Shown piece after piece: positions 53,997-61,798 of a stretch of DNA of 64,000 bases. The position numbers were made by a program, and so were the translations under genes. A model generated the notes under the pieces. It saw nothing but the letters and a program-made list of their open reading frames with translations, had not been told where the DNA came from and did not search any database. The stretch's first letter is position 1, and the number at the start of each line of letters is the position of its first letter. The stretch comes from Pseudanabaena sp. M085S1SP2A07QC (GTDB taxonomy: Bacteria > Cyanobacteriota > Cyanobacteriia > Pseudanabaenales > Pseudanabaenaceae), in the NCBI GenBank assembly GCA_020404895.1, contig JADBWK010000064.1:35957-99956 (forward strand), given 5' to 3'.

Positions 53997-54230
53997 ATGT
54001 CAACCAGACGCAGTGATAGCGCATTTCCCATTGGTTATAACCGAGATACTGACAGCCTTATTGAAGGAATGACTAAACGCGAGTATTTTGCGATTATGAT
54101 CATGCAGGGATACACAACAGCCAATGCTAAATTTGAAGATGAGTACCAAAAAGCGCGTCTATCGGTTGCCGAAGCAGATGCTTTGATCGATATTCTTGCA
54201 TACGAAGTAAATCCATTAAAACCAGAATAA
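53997..54230 (+). CDS. Small hypothetical protein
   Basis: 77 residues from the ATG at 53997, which has AGGA nine bases upstream; a TTG at 53979 gives a longer form. STRRSDSAFPIGYNRDTDSLIEGMTKREYFAIMIMQGYTTANAKFEDEYQKARLSVAEADALIDIL has a soluble helical look. Phage-related and cyanobacterial proteins of this size exist, but no function can be given. The last four codons and the stop (Lys-Pro-Glu-stop) are mirrored by the palindrome that follows. Confidence 0.55.
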   Translation: MSTRRSDSAFPIGYNRDTDSLIEGMTKREYFAIMIMQGYTTANAKFEDEYQKARLSVAEADALIDILAYEVNPLKPE

Positions 54231-54278
54231 TTAAAACAAAACTTGCTTTGCAAGTTTTGTTTTAATTATTCTGGTTTT
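54218..54278. terminator. Triloop palindrome mirroring the coding end
   Basis: Perfect 29-bp arms (54218-54246 and 54250-54278), loop TTT, core CTTGC-TTT-GCAAG. The first 13 bases of the left arm are the coding sequence for Lys-Pro-Glu-stop. The right arm contains an exact inverse copy. It ends 33 bp before def. Confidence 0.8.
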
Positions 54279-54311
54279 GTATGACAACTGCCACAGGTAA
54301 TCAATTAATCT

Positions 54312-54872
54312 ATGTTTGCCCGATCGCTTAATAAAATATTTAATCAAAAATCTCAAAAACTTACTGTTTGTCAGCTTGGCAATCCAGCATTAAGGAAAAT
54401 CGCCCAACCGATCGCAGATGTAAGTGATTGCGAAATTCAACAGTTAATTGATGCGATGCTAATTACCTTAAAAGAAAGCAAGGGTGTGGGCTTAGCCGCT
54501 CCTCAAGTTGGGCGATCGCTGCAATTAATCATCATCGCTTCTCACCCAAATGAGCGTTATCCCAACGCGCCCCAAATGGAACCAACGGCGATGATTAATC
54601 CCAAAATCATTTCCTCTTCAGGTGAAATCGAAAAAGGCTGGGAAGGTTGTCTCTCAGTACCCATGATTCGGGGGCTAGTACCACGCGATCGCGAGATCGA
54701 AGTTGAATATACAGATCGGCAAGGCGATCGGCAAGTCACCAAACTAACTGATTTTGTAGCAAGAATCTTTCAACATGAATACGATCATCTCGAAGGAAAA
54801 GTCTTTTTAGATCGCGTCGAAAATACTTTCGATCTTGCTACGGAAGCGGAATATCAAAAATTATGGCAGTAA
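54312..54872 (+). CDS. def: Peptide deformylase
   Basis: A 186-residue metallohydrolase that removes the N-formyl group from new proteins. All three motifs are visible: GVGLAAPQVG (about residues 59-68), EGCLSVPMIRG (about 116-126, Cys ligand) and QHEYDHLEGKVF (about 157-168, two His ligands and catalytic Glu). Length is normal. It overlaps the next gene by 10 bp. Confidence 0.95.
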   Translation: MFARSLNKIFNQKSQKLTVCQLGNPALRKIAQPIADVSDCEIQQLIDAMLITLKESKGVGLAAPQVGRSLQLIIIASHPNERYPNAPQMEPTAMINPKIISSSGEIEKGWEGCLSVPMIRGLVPRDREIEVEYTDRQGDRQVTKLTDFVARIFQHEYDHLEGKVFLDRVENTFDLATEAEYQKLWQ

Positions 54873-55225
54873 TCAAAAATGTTTTGGGCGAAAATCTGGC
54901 GCTATGCTGCTCATCGCCAGTAACAGGATTTTATCGCGACGGATTTTGTCAAACAGGCGATCACGATTTGGGAGTGCATGTTATTTGCGCTGAAGTCACC
55001 GATGAATTTCTTGCCTATACCAAATCCCAAGGCAATGATTTGAGAACACCTGCGCCAATGTTTAATTTCCTAGGACTAAAGGCAGGCGATCGCTGGTGTT
55101 TGTGTGCTTCACGATGGAAGGAAGCATTAGAAGCAGGTGTTGCTCCACCCGTAGATCTCACCGCTACCCATGAAGCAGCTTTAAAAATTGTGTCTCTTGA
55201 GCAATTACAACAACACTCAATTTAG
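54863..55225 (+). CDS. DUF2237 protein
   Basis: 120 residues. NVLGENLALCCSSPVTGFYRDGFCQTGDHDLGVHVICAEVTDEFLAYTKSQGNDLRTP is the DUF2237 signature, and GDRWCLCASRWKEALEAGVAPPVDLTATHEAAL completes it. The conserved cysteines and histidines suggest a metal or redox role, not established in the family. It overlaps def, so the two are translationally coupled. Confidence 0.85.
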   Translation: MAVIKNVLGENLALCCSSPVTGFYRDGFCQTGDHDLGVHVICAEVTDEFLAYTKSQGNDLRTPAPMFNFLGLKAGDRWCLCASRWKEALEAGVAPPVDLTATHEAALKIVSLEQLQQHSI

Positions 55226-55228
55226 AAA

Positions 55229-55259
55229 CACAAAAGACTTGCAAAGCAAGTCTTTTGTG
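55229..55259. terminator. Triloop hairpin after def-DUF2237
   Basis: Perfect 14-bp arms (55229-55242 and 55246-55259), loop AAA, core CTTGC-AAA-GCAAG. It starts four bases after the stop and has a T run in the right arm. Confidence 0.75.
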
Positions 55260-55278
55260 CGATCGAGACTTAGTTTTA

Positions 55279-55350
55279 TACCAATTCACAAAAGTGTGGC
55301 AATACTTTCGTGAATTAAAAACCAAATCCAGCAAGGGTTTTAAAAGCATA
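55279..55350 (+). repeat. Dispersed repeat D, copy 3
   Basis: Starts ATACCAATTCACAAAAGTG, continues GGCAATACTTTCGTGAATTA and ends CAAGGGTTTTAAAAGCA. Here no MITE C is attached, so it shows repeat D by itself. The AATTCACAAAAGT and ACTTTCGTGAATT parts form a hairpin with one mismatch. Confidence 0.65.
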
Positions 55351-55378
55351 CAATGGCTACGCGTTGTATGCTTTGGTA

Positions 55379-55819
55379 TTACTTCTTGATAGGAGCTAAT
55401 GCTTCAAATTTCTTCTTCTGTTCAGCCGTTAGAATACTTACAAACTGATTGCGACGCTCCAGCATCACAGTCCCAATCTTTTTCTTTTGATCAGCACTCA
55501 AATTTAAACTTTGGAGAGTAGCTCCAAAACCTTGCTTTGCCTTTAATCCAGCTTCTAGCTTTTTGCGCTGTTCAGGCGTGAGGTATAGAGCAATTTTTTT
55601 GTTGCTTTCAGTAAAGATCTTCAAAGCCTTTTGTTTTTGGTCAGCAGTCAAATTCAACTTTTTAACCAATGTCTCTGGCGCAATGTCTGCTTCAGCCTTA
55701 ACAGATCCTTTGATTTGAACATCTGCACTTGGAGCGCTAAAAGCTGGCATAGTTTTCCAAACTAAACCTGAACCAAATACGACACAGGCGGTAAGGATAA
55801 TGGAGTTTAATTTTTTCAT
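55379..55819 (-). CDS. Exported LTxxQ-type (Spy/CpxP-like) protein
   Basis: 146 residues. A Sec signal peptide spans about residues 1-29 (ending in AFSA). The mature protein is a helical hairpin-type sequence with four LTxxQ-like motifs: LTADQKQKA, LTPEQRKKL, LSADQKKKI and LTAEQKKKF. Spy and CpxP are periplasmic chaperones or sensors with such motifs. The exact role here is unknown. No metal- or stress-response regulator is adjacent. Confidence 0.75.
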   Translation of the reverse strand: MKKLNSIILTACVVFGSGLVWKTMPAFSAPSADVQIKGSVKAEADIAPETLVKKLNLTADQKQKALKIFTESNKKIALYLTPEQRKKLEAGLKAKQGFGATLQSLNLSADQKKKIGTVMLERRNQFVSILTAEQKKKFEALAPIKK

Positions 55820-55963
55820 GATTTATTTGGTTGAAATTAATCGAATTTACGATCGCAATTTTAAGTTAGCTTGCTTAGCTGTTGGATACTAACTCGCAGT
55901 GGTAGGGCTTAGATATAAACCGCGATACATTGATGCAGCATTGTTAAGATGAAACATTGGCAT

Positions 55964-56677
55964 CTACAAACAATTTTTACAAATTTGATCCCACGCTAAA
56001 ACAGGATCAGGTGCGGATGTAATCGGTCTACCAATTACTAAGTAATTCGCACCCGCCGCGATCGCATCTTTGGGAGTCATCACTCGACTTTGATCGCCAA
56101 CAGCGTCTCCTAGGGGACGAACCCCAGGCGTAACGAAACAAAAGTCATCGCCAAGAAGCGATCGCAGCTTCGTCACCTCATGCGGCGAACAGACCGCACC
56201 CTTGAGTCCACTCTCTTTGGCTAAAAGCACCAATTTAGCGACATATTCAGAGATTTCTAGAGGTACTAGTAAATCAGACTGTAATTCGACGCTAGAAATG
56301 CTCGTTAACAGCGAGACCGCTAAAAGTTGCGTTGATGAGTCTTGGACTTCAGCTTGAGCAGCTTGCATCATGGCTTTACCACCCGAAGCGTGAATTGTTA
56401 GGAAATCTGCACCATATTTTGTCGCCACTCGACAAGCCGAAGCAACTGTATTGGGGATATCATGCAGCTTTAAATCTAGAAATATCTTTTTGTCTCTTGC
56501 CTTCAGTTCGCGCAAAACCGTACTACCATCAGCGATAAATAGCTCTAGCCCAACTTTCCAGAAACTCACTTGGGGCAAGCGATCGCATAAATTTAGGGCT
56601 TCGCTTGCAGAAGGGACATCCAACGCCACAATAATTTTTGTTTGGGGATCTGCTTCAGGATTAAGGTTTATTTTCAT
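55964..56677 (-). CDS. pyrF: Orotidine 5'-phosphate decarboxylase
   Basis: A 237-residue TIM-barrel enzyme that makes UMP, the last step of pyrimidine synthesis. The catalytic charged network is in FLDLKLHDIPNT (about residues 66-77), and VIGRPITSAPDP (about 215) binds the phosphate. DVPSASEALNLCDRL at the N-terminus is typical of the shorter bacterial class. Length is normal. It lies back to back with the nucleotidyltransferase fusion. Confidence 0.95.
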   Translation of the reverse strand: MKINLNPEADPQTKIIVALDVPSASEALNLCDRLPQVSFWKVGLELFIADGSTVLRELKARDKKIFLDLKLHDIPNTVASACRVATKYGADFLTIHASGGKAMMQAAQAEVQDSSTQLLAVSLLTSISSVELQSDLLVPLEISEYVAKLVLLAKESGLKGAVCSPHEVTKLRSLLGDDFCFVTPGVRPLGDAVGDQSRVMTPKDAIAAGANYLVIGRPITSAPDPVLAWDQICKNCL

Positions 56678-56743
56678 TGCTTTATCGCAAATTTGAACGA
56701 TACTAGAGCCTAATCCTATTACGTATTGTCGTTCGGAGGATCT

Positions 56744-59302
56744 ATGCGAGCGGTATTGATGGCAGGCGGTTCAGGAACGAGATTGCGCCCACTTACATGC
56801 GATATGCCAAAACCGATGGTATCGGTGCTAAATCGTCCCATTACCGAACATATCCTGAATTTACTTAAGCGTCACGGCATTAGAGAAGTAATTGCCACAT
56901 TGCATTACTTACCCGATGTAATTCGCGAACATTTTGGTGATGGTTCGGATTTTGGTGTAAACATGATGTACGTGGTTGAAGAAGATCAACCACTGGGAAC
57001 CGCTGGCTGCGTCAAAAATGTTGAAAGTCTTTTAGATAGTACTTTTATAGTTATTAGTGGCGATAGTATTACTGACTTTGACCTCACTGCCGCAATCCAA
57101 TTTCATCGCCAAAAGAAATCAAAAGCTACCTTAATTTTGCGCCGAGTAAGCGATCCCATGGCTTTTGGGGTAGTTATTACTGACGAACAGGATCGCATTC
57201 AAAGATTCTTGGAAAAACCGTCAACGAGCGAAGTTTTTTCCGATACAGTCAACACAGGTATTTATATTCTTGAACCTGAAGTTTTAGATTTTTTACCAGC
57301 CAATGAACCAAGCGACTTTTCTACAGATCTGTTTCCCCTTTTACTGTCTAAAGGCGTGCCGATGTACGGCTATATTGCCAATGGTTATTGGTGCGATATT
57401 GGCTCCTTAGATGCCTATCGACAAGCCCAGTATGATGCGATCAGAGGGAGAGTTCACTTAGATCTAGATTATGTGCAATTACGGACAGGATTGTGGATTG
57501 GCAAACATACTGTTATTTCGCCCACCGTTCAGATTGAGCCGCCCGTGCTGATTGGTAGTAATTGCTCAATTGGCGATCGCACTAGGATTTCCGCAGGAAC
57601 TATCATCGGCGATCGCGTCACGATTGGCACAGATTGCGATCTCCAGCGTCCGATTATAGGCAATAGCGCCATGATTAGCGAAGAATGTCACCTTTGGGCT
57701 TGCACGATCTCCCGCAATGCTCGCATTAGTCGCCGCGCTCATGTAATGGAGGGCGCAGTGGTTGGCTCCAACTCAGTCATCGGTGAAGAGGCAAGGGTTT
57801 TCCCGAATGTGCGAATTTGGCCGAGCAAACATGTAGAAGCAGGTGCAACCCTTACCACAAACTTGATTTGGGGAGCAATGGCTTCGCGTAATTTGTTTGG
57901 GCAATATAGTGTGTCTGGTTTAGCCAATGTAGATATTACGCCAGAATTTGCGGTCAAGCTTGGTGCAGCCTATGGTGCTACTCTCCGCCCCAATTCTCAT
58001 GTGATGGTTTCGCGAGATCAACGCACGATTTGCCGAATGTTAACGCGATCGCTAATCTCAGGATTAATGTCCGTGGGCATCAATGTGGAAAACCTTGAGG
58101 CGACAGCGATCCCTATCTCAAGATTTATAGCACCTAGTCTTGGTGTTGTCGGCGGTATCCATGTGCGCGTACATCCTGATCGTAACGACTGCGTGATGAT
58201 TGAGTTCCTTGATGCTAATGGGATTAATATCAACAAATCCGCAGAAAAAAAGATTGAAGGCACATTTTTTAAAGAAGATTTTCGTAGGGCAAGAATTGAA
58301 GAAATTGGTGAAATTAGCTATCCCACTCGCGTTTTAGATTATTACAATAGCGGCTTTGCAAAAAATATTGACGTTGAGGCAATTAGGTTTAGTGATTGTA
58401 AAAAAATCGTTATTGACTATGTGTATGCGGTGTCAGGTGCAGTTTTACCGAGAATATTAGGCAAATTTAGTACCGATGTTGTAGTTCTCAATGCCAGTCT
58501 CAATGAAGTCGCCCCAGCACCAGTTGATCGCGAAAAAATGTTGACTCAGTTAACTGATGTAGTCAAGGCGGTACGGGCAAATTTTGGCGTGCAAGTCTAT
58601 GCTAATGGTGAGAAATTTATCTTAATTGATGAGTTAGGCAAACCTATCCGTGATGAAGCTTTAACTGGATTAATGGTGGAAATGGTACTGACTTCTCAGA
58701 ATGGTGGCACTGTCGTCGTGCCTGTTTCTGCTTCGGGTATGGTGGAACTGATAGCAGAAAAGCATGGGGGCAAAGTGATTCGCACTCGCGCCAATCCAAC
58801 AGCTTTGATGACGACTTGCCATAGCCATGAAGGTGTAGTGCTTGGTGGGTCAGCAGAAATGGGATTCATCTTCCCGCAGCTTCATCCTGGTTTTGATGCA
58901 ATGTTTAGCATTGCCAAGATCATGGAATGGATTACGCTGCAAAAGCGATCGCTATCGCAAGTGCGGGTACATTTGCCCCGTTGCCATTTTCGCAAACAGA
59001 CAGTTCGCTGTCCTTGGAGCATCAAAGGTACACTCATGCGTCATTTGGTCGAATCTTATGGGCGCGAAAAAATAGAGCTGATTGATGGGGTGAAAGTTTT
59101 TTATAGCGATCGTGATTGGGTTTTAGTTTTACCTGATGCTGGTGATCCGCTTGTGCATGTTTTCGCGAATGGATTTGATACGCCATTGAGCAATGGACAA
59201 ACATGGGCTGAGCGTAATATTGAAGATTTTTGCAGTCATATTGATGGTTTCTGCAAGATTCAAGTTGCGCTATCCAAAGATTCTGTGCTTTTAGATAACT
59301 AG
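56744..59302 (+). CDS. Nucleotidyltransferase fused to a phosphomannomutase-like domain
   Basis: 852 residues from the ATG at 56744, which has GGAGGA nearby (an upstream TTG is rejected). Residues 1-240 are a sugar-1-phosphate nucleotidyltransferase: MRAVLMAGGSGTRLRPLTCDMPKPM with SGDSITDFDL. Residues about 250-375 are a hexapeptide left-handed beta-helix, and 385-852 resemble phosphoglucomutase/phosphomannomutase. In the last part the phosphoserine loop TASHNP is missing: HVRVHPDRNDCVMIEF stands where it should be, so the mutase part may be inactive or regulatory. Cyanobacterial relatives are annotated as mannose-1-phosphate guanylyltransferases. The sugar is inferred. Confidence 0.85.
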   Translation: MRAVLMAGGSGTRLRPLTCDMPKPMVSVLNRPITEHILNLLKRHGIREVIATLHYLPDVIREHFGDGSDFGVNMMYVVEEDQPLGTAGCVKNVESLLDSTFIVISGDSITDFDLTAAIQFHRQKKSKATLILRRVSDPMAFGVVITDEQDRIQRFLEKPSTSEVFSDTVNTGIYILEPEVLDFLPANEPSDFSTDLFPLLLSKGVPMYGYIANGYWCDIGSLDAYRQAQYDAIRGRVHLDLDYVQLRTGLWIGKHTVISPTVQIEPPVLIGSNCSIGDRTRISAGTIIGDRVTIGTDCDLQRPIIGNSAMISEECHLWACTISRNARISRRAHVMEGAVVGSNSVIGEEARVFPNVRIWPSKHVEAGATLTTNLIWGAMASRNLFGQYSVSGLANVDITPEFAVKLGAAYGATLRPNSHVMVSRDQRTICRMLTRSLISGLMSVGINVENLEATAIPISRFIAPSLGVVGGIHVRVHPDRNDCVMIEFLDANGININKSAEKKIEGTFFKEDFRRARIEEIGEISYPTRVLDYYNSGFAKNIDVEAIRFSDCKKIVIDYVYAVSGAVLPRILGKFSTDVVVLNASLNEVAPAPVDREKMLTQLTDVVKAVRANFGVQVYANGEKFILIDELGKPIRDEALTGLMVEMVLTSQNGGTVVVPVSASGMVELIAEKHGGKVIRTRANPTALMTTCHSHEGVVLGGSAEMGFIFPQLHPGFDAMFSIAKIMEWITLQKRSLSQVRVHLPRCHFRKQTVRCPWSIKGTLMRHLVESYGREKIELIDGVKVFYSDRDWVLVLPDAGDPLVHVFANGFDTPLSNGQTWAERNIEDFCSHIDGFCKIQVALSKDSVLLDN

Positions 59303-59324
59303 GAAAGATTTTTTGGCAAATGGG

Positions 59325-59355
59325 TTGACAAAACCCTGCCTTCCTTTGCTATAGT
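59325..59355 (+). promoter_or_regulatory. Sigma70-type promoter for tRNA-Gln
   Basis: TTGACA at 59325-59330, then GCTATA at 59348-59353 (17-bp spacing) or TATAGT at 59350-59355 (19-bp spacing). The transcript would start near 59361, about 42 bases before the tRNA. Confidence 0.6.
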
Positions 59356-59402
59356 AATTACCGCGCAATCAAAGAAATTTGTAAAACGCATCGCAAGAAT
59401 AT

Positions 59403-59474
59403 TGGGGTGTCGCCAAGCGGTAAGGCATCTGGTTTTGGTCCAGACATTCCGAGGTTCGAATCCTTGCACCCCAG
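59403..59474 (+). tRNA. tRNA-Gln (UUG)
   Basis: 72 nt. Acceptor TGGGGTG (59403-59409) pairs with CACCCCA (59467-59473), discriminator G 59474. The anticodon stem is CTGG/CCAG with anticodon TTG in the loop TTTTGGT, and the T-arm is GAGGTTCGAATCC. CCA is not encoded. Confidence 0.95.
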
Positions 59475-59501
59475 TCCCAATCACAGATTAAAAGGATTAT
59501 T

Positions 59502-59584
59502 GGATTTCACAGATTTCAATATCCACAAATAAAAAGGAGTGCAATGCACTCCTTTTTGTTTGGATTCATAAATCCGTGAAATCC
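59502..59584. repeat. Nested inverted repeats downstream of tRNA-Gln
   Basis: Outer arms GGATTTCACAGATTT (59502-59516) and its inverse at 59570-59584 with one mismatch, extended less perfectly outwards to about 59482-59606. Inside is a perfect 12-bp-armed triloop hairpin (59531-59542 and 59546-59557, loop AAT, core GTGC-AAT-GCAC). It may end the tRNA transcript. Confidence 0.6.
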
Positions 59585-59623
59585 TTTAATCCATAAAATC
59601 CGCGATTCAGAATTTGATGTTTT

Positions 59624-60394
59624 CTAAAAATTATCTTTTTTACCGCGAATTCTGGCAAATACCCGCTCAGGAATCTCAATACCAGCCGATCGCTGAATTG
59701 CAGGAAAATCCCAGCGCATAAATGGATTAGTTCGTTTTTCCAGTCCAATTGTGGTTGGTATAGTTGCTTCACCTCTTTGTCGCATTGCGGTTGCTGTCGT
59801 CATCCGTTCTTGTAAATCAGGATTATCACTATCCACTGTCAGAGCAAACTTGAGATTGCCAAGCGTATACTCATGAGCGCACCAGACGCGAGTATCATCG
59901 GGCAATTGGCGCAATTGATCTAGTGAGGCAAGCATTTCCGCTGGATTGCCTTCAAACAATCTGCCACAGCCGCCTGCAAACAAAGTATCTCCACAGAATA
60001 ATTCACCTCCTTGGTCACCCCTTGGCTCAAAGTAATATGCTATGTGGGCATAGGTGTGACCAGGCACAAAAAACACCTGAGCTTCCCGATCGCCAAAAGT
60101 AACCCGATCGCCGCCTTTTAAAAATACTTGCTGATGGGGAATGCGATCGCGGTCTTTTTCGCCACCGTAAACAATTGCATCAGGGAATTTTTTGATGAGC
60201 GCATTATTTCCACCAACATGATCACTATGGTGATGGGTGTTAAAAATCGCAACTAAATTTGCTCCTAATTCTTCTAATTTAATAAGAACAGGTTCTGGTA
60301 CAGCTGGATCAACTACTGCGGCAGTATTGCTAGCAGGATCATGCAAGACAAAGACGTAATTGTCACTTAAAACGGCTAGACGATAAATGTTCAT
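59624..60394 (-). CDS. gloB: Hydroxyacylglutathione hydrolase (glyoxalase II)
   Basis: A 256-residue metallo-beta-lactamase-fold enzyme that splits lactoylglutathione to lactate and glutathione in methylglyoxal detoxification. The binuclear metal motif NTHHHSDHVGG (about residues 52-62) is intact; further ligands are in VPGHTYAHIAY (His about 112), GDTLFAGGCGR (Asp) and AHEYTLGNLKF. Length matches bacterial GloB. Confidence 0.95.
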   Translation of the reverse strand: MNIYRLAVLSDNYVFVLHDPASNTAAVVDPAVPEPVLIKLEELGANLVAIFNTHHHSDHVGGNNALIKKFPDAIVYGGEKDRDRIPHQQVFLKGGDRVTFGDREAQVFFVPGHTYAHIAYYFEPRGDQGGELFCGDTLFAGGCGRLFEGNPAEMLASLDQLRQLPDDTRVWCAHEYTLGNLKFALTVDSDNPDLQERMTTATAMRQRGEATIPTTIGLEKRTNPFMRWDFPAIQRSAGIEIPERVFARIRGKKDNF

Positions 60395-60414
60395 AAGTTA
60401 GGTTCCTGCTATTT

Positions 60415-60453
60415 AGTTTTATGAGGTGCGGTGAAGCCGCGCCACATAAAACT
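60415..60453. terminator. Hairpin upstream of gloB, after the Slr1339-like gene
   Basis: 18-bp arms (60415-60432 and 60436-60453), loop GAA, one mismatch and two wobbles, core GCGGT-GAA-GCCGC. It lies 12 bp past the stop of the minus-strand gene at 60466. Confidence 0.6.
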
Positions 60454-60465
60454 GGGTCTTTATAA

Positions 60466-60918
60466 TTATTTGGATTGGAGTAAAGCGATCGCAGCTTCTA
60501 ATCGAGAAAGATAATTTTTAGCAAACTCCTCAAACCATAAGCCTTCACCACCAAGCGGATCGAGATTTTTTAACCATTCAGTTGCAGTTTTTGTGATTTC
60601 TTCTTGAGCTTTGAATTTTTGCTGATTAGCAATCTGCTTTAAATCGCGATCGATCACTGGTGAAGTAGTTTTTTGTTTAACTTCGGGGATTACCTGCTGA
60701 GATTGGTAATCAGGCACATAGTTTTGTAATTTGCTTTGTGAATTATTCCGCAAATCATTTAGCAGGTTATCCAAAGAATTGGTGGCAGGTGCGATCGATT
60801 GGCTGTTGTTTTGGCTAGGCAACTGAGGAGTTGTCTTATCCTCTTTACCATGCTTACTAGTTTCTGGATCTTTATATTTGCCCTGAAGATCCGAAAGAAT
60901 GGACTCAAGAGATTCCAT
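60466..60918 (-). CDS. Slr1339-family salt-stress protein
   Basis: 150 residues. The first 95 residues are low-complexity and rich in Ser, Asn, Gln, Lys; the conserved C-terminus is TATEWLKNLDPLGGEGLWFEEFAKNYLSRLEAAIALL (about 110-147), the hallmark of the cyanobacterial Slr1339-type salt-stress family. Function is not established. No signal or membrane segment. It is 72 bp upstream of gloB and may be transcribed with it past a leaky hairpin. Confidence 0.75.
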   Translation of the reverse strand: MESLESILSDLQGKYKDPETSKHGKEDKTTPQLPSQNNSQSIAPATNSLDNLLNDLRNNSQSKLQNYVPDYQSQQVIPEVKQKTTSPVIDRDLKQIANQQKFKAQEEITKTATEWLKNLDPLGGEGLWFEEFAKNYLSRLEAAIALLQSK

Positions 60919-60959
60919 TTGATTTATATCTATAAATATCTATGTAATTATTCCCTTTG

Positions 60960-60994
60960 GTAATGTGAGTAGTGCAAAGCGCTGCTCACATTAC
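60960..60994. terminator. Triloop hairpin at the end of the vWA gene
   Basis: 16-bp arms (60960-60975 and 60979-60994), loop AAA, two G-T wobbles, core AGTGC-AAA-GCGCT. It ends one base before the stop codon of the vWA gene read on the minus strand. Confidence 0.7.
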
Positions 60995-60995
60995 A

Positions 60996-61598
60996 TTAAT
61001 CATTAATCGCGCTCAATAACACTTCCGAAAGTGTCATATCTTCCATATCATTTAGTGTAATCGTATCTACGATGTCAAAATTCGCTCCGATACTCTGCAA
61101 CTTGTCATCTAGAGCCTTGAGAAAATCAGTGGCACTAGCATCGGAGCCAACTTGAATAAAGGAGATTGCTAGTTCTGCATCTGAACTCAGGCGGCGCGTT
61201 GCTTCGATGATGACTTCAAACACAGAACGACGGTCATCTGGTTCTCCATCGGTAATCACTAAAATTGTTTCCCCTGCCTTAGCTTGACCAGCCTGTTTAT
61301 GTTGAAAGTATTGGTTAATCGCATCTTGCAGGACGGCGGTCAAATTCGTACCGCCCATCGGATCATTTTCTTGGAAGATTTGCTCAACTTTAACTACCGA
61401 CACATTGTCGTATCGCTTAAATTTTCCTGAGAACAAATACACCGTAATCCCGTCAGGATCTAACTGATCGCATTTACGCGCAAGGGCAAGCGTCGATTCC
61501 TTGACAATTTCCCACCGACTTTTGTTTGTGCCTCTGTCAGTGTTTGACATGCTTCCACTTTTATCGATGATTAGGGTATAGTCGCGCTTGTCTAACAT
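60996..61598 (-). CDS. vWA-domain protein
   Basis: 200 residues from the ATG at 61598, with AAGGAG six bases before it; an open extension to 61784 is discarded because it would cross a palindrome. The metal-ion-dependent adhesion site is complete: DKSGSMS (residues 10-16), GGTNLTAV (Thr about 86) and TDGEPDDR (Asp about 114). Cytoplasmic vWA proteins of this short type often accompany MoxR ATPases, tellurium-resistance or vMAP conflict systems. No such partner is adjacent, but the NB-ARC protein at 7117 belongs to a vWA-linked group. Confidence 0.8.
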   Translation of the reverse strand: MLDKRDYTLIIDKSGSMSNTDRGTNKSRWEIVKESTLALARKCDQLDPDGITVYLFSGKFKRYDNVSVVKVEQIFQENDPMGGTNLTAVLQDAINQYFQHKQAGQAKAGETILVITDGEPDDRRSVFEVIIEATRRLSSDAELAISFIQVGSDASATDFLKALDDKLQSIGANFDIVDTITLNDMEDMTLSEVLLSAIND

Positions 61599-61660
61599 AT
61601 ACAACTCCTTAGCAAGAATTTGAACTACAGCGCTTTGCGCTTGACTTAAATTATATAGCT

Positions 61661-61717
61661 TTAAACCCAAAAAGCATAAGGCAGCGCTTTGCGCCGCCTT
61701 ATGCTTTTTGGGTTTAA
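61661..61717. repeat. Triloop palindrome between divergent vWA and uvrB
   Basis: 27-bp arms (61661-61687 and 61691-61717), loop TTT, one mismatch, core AGCGC-TTT-GCGCC. The short repeat lies at 61621-61645, 15 bp away. It is between divergent starts (61598 and 61799), on the 5' side of both genes. Confidence 0.7.
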
Positions 61718-61798
61718 GCGATTTGCAATGCCCTAGATTTGGGTTTGATATGATAGAGATCGCTAATTTTGATCCCTTTCGCAATATTTTCTAAGCTC

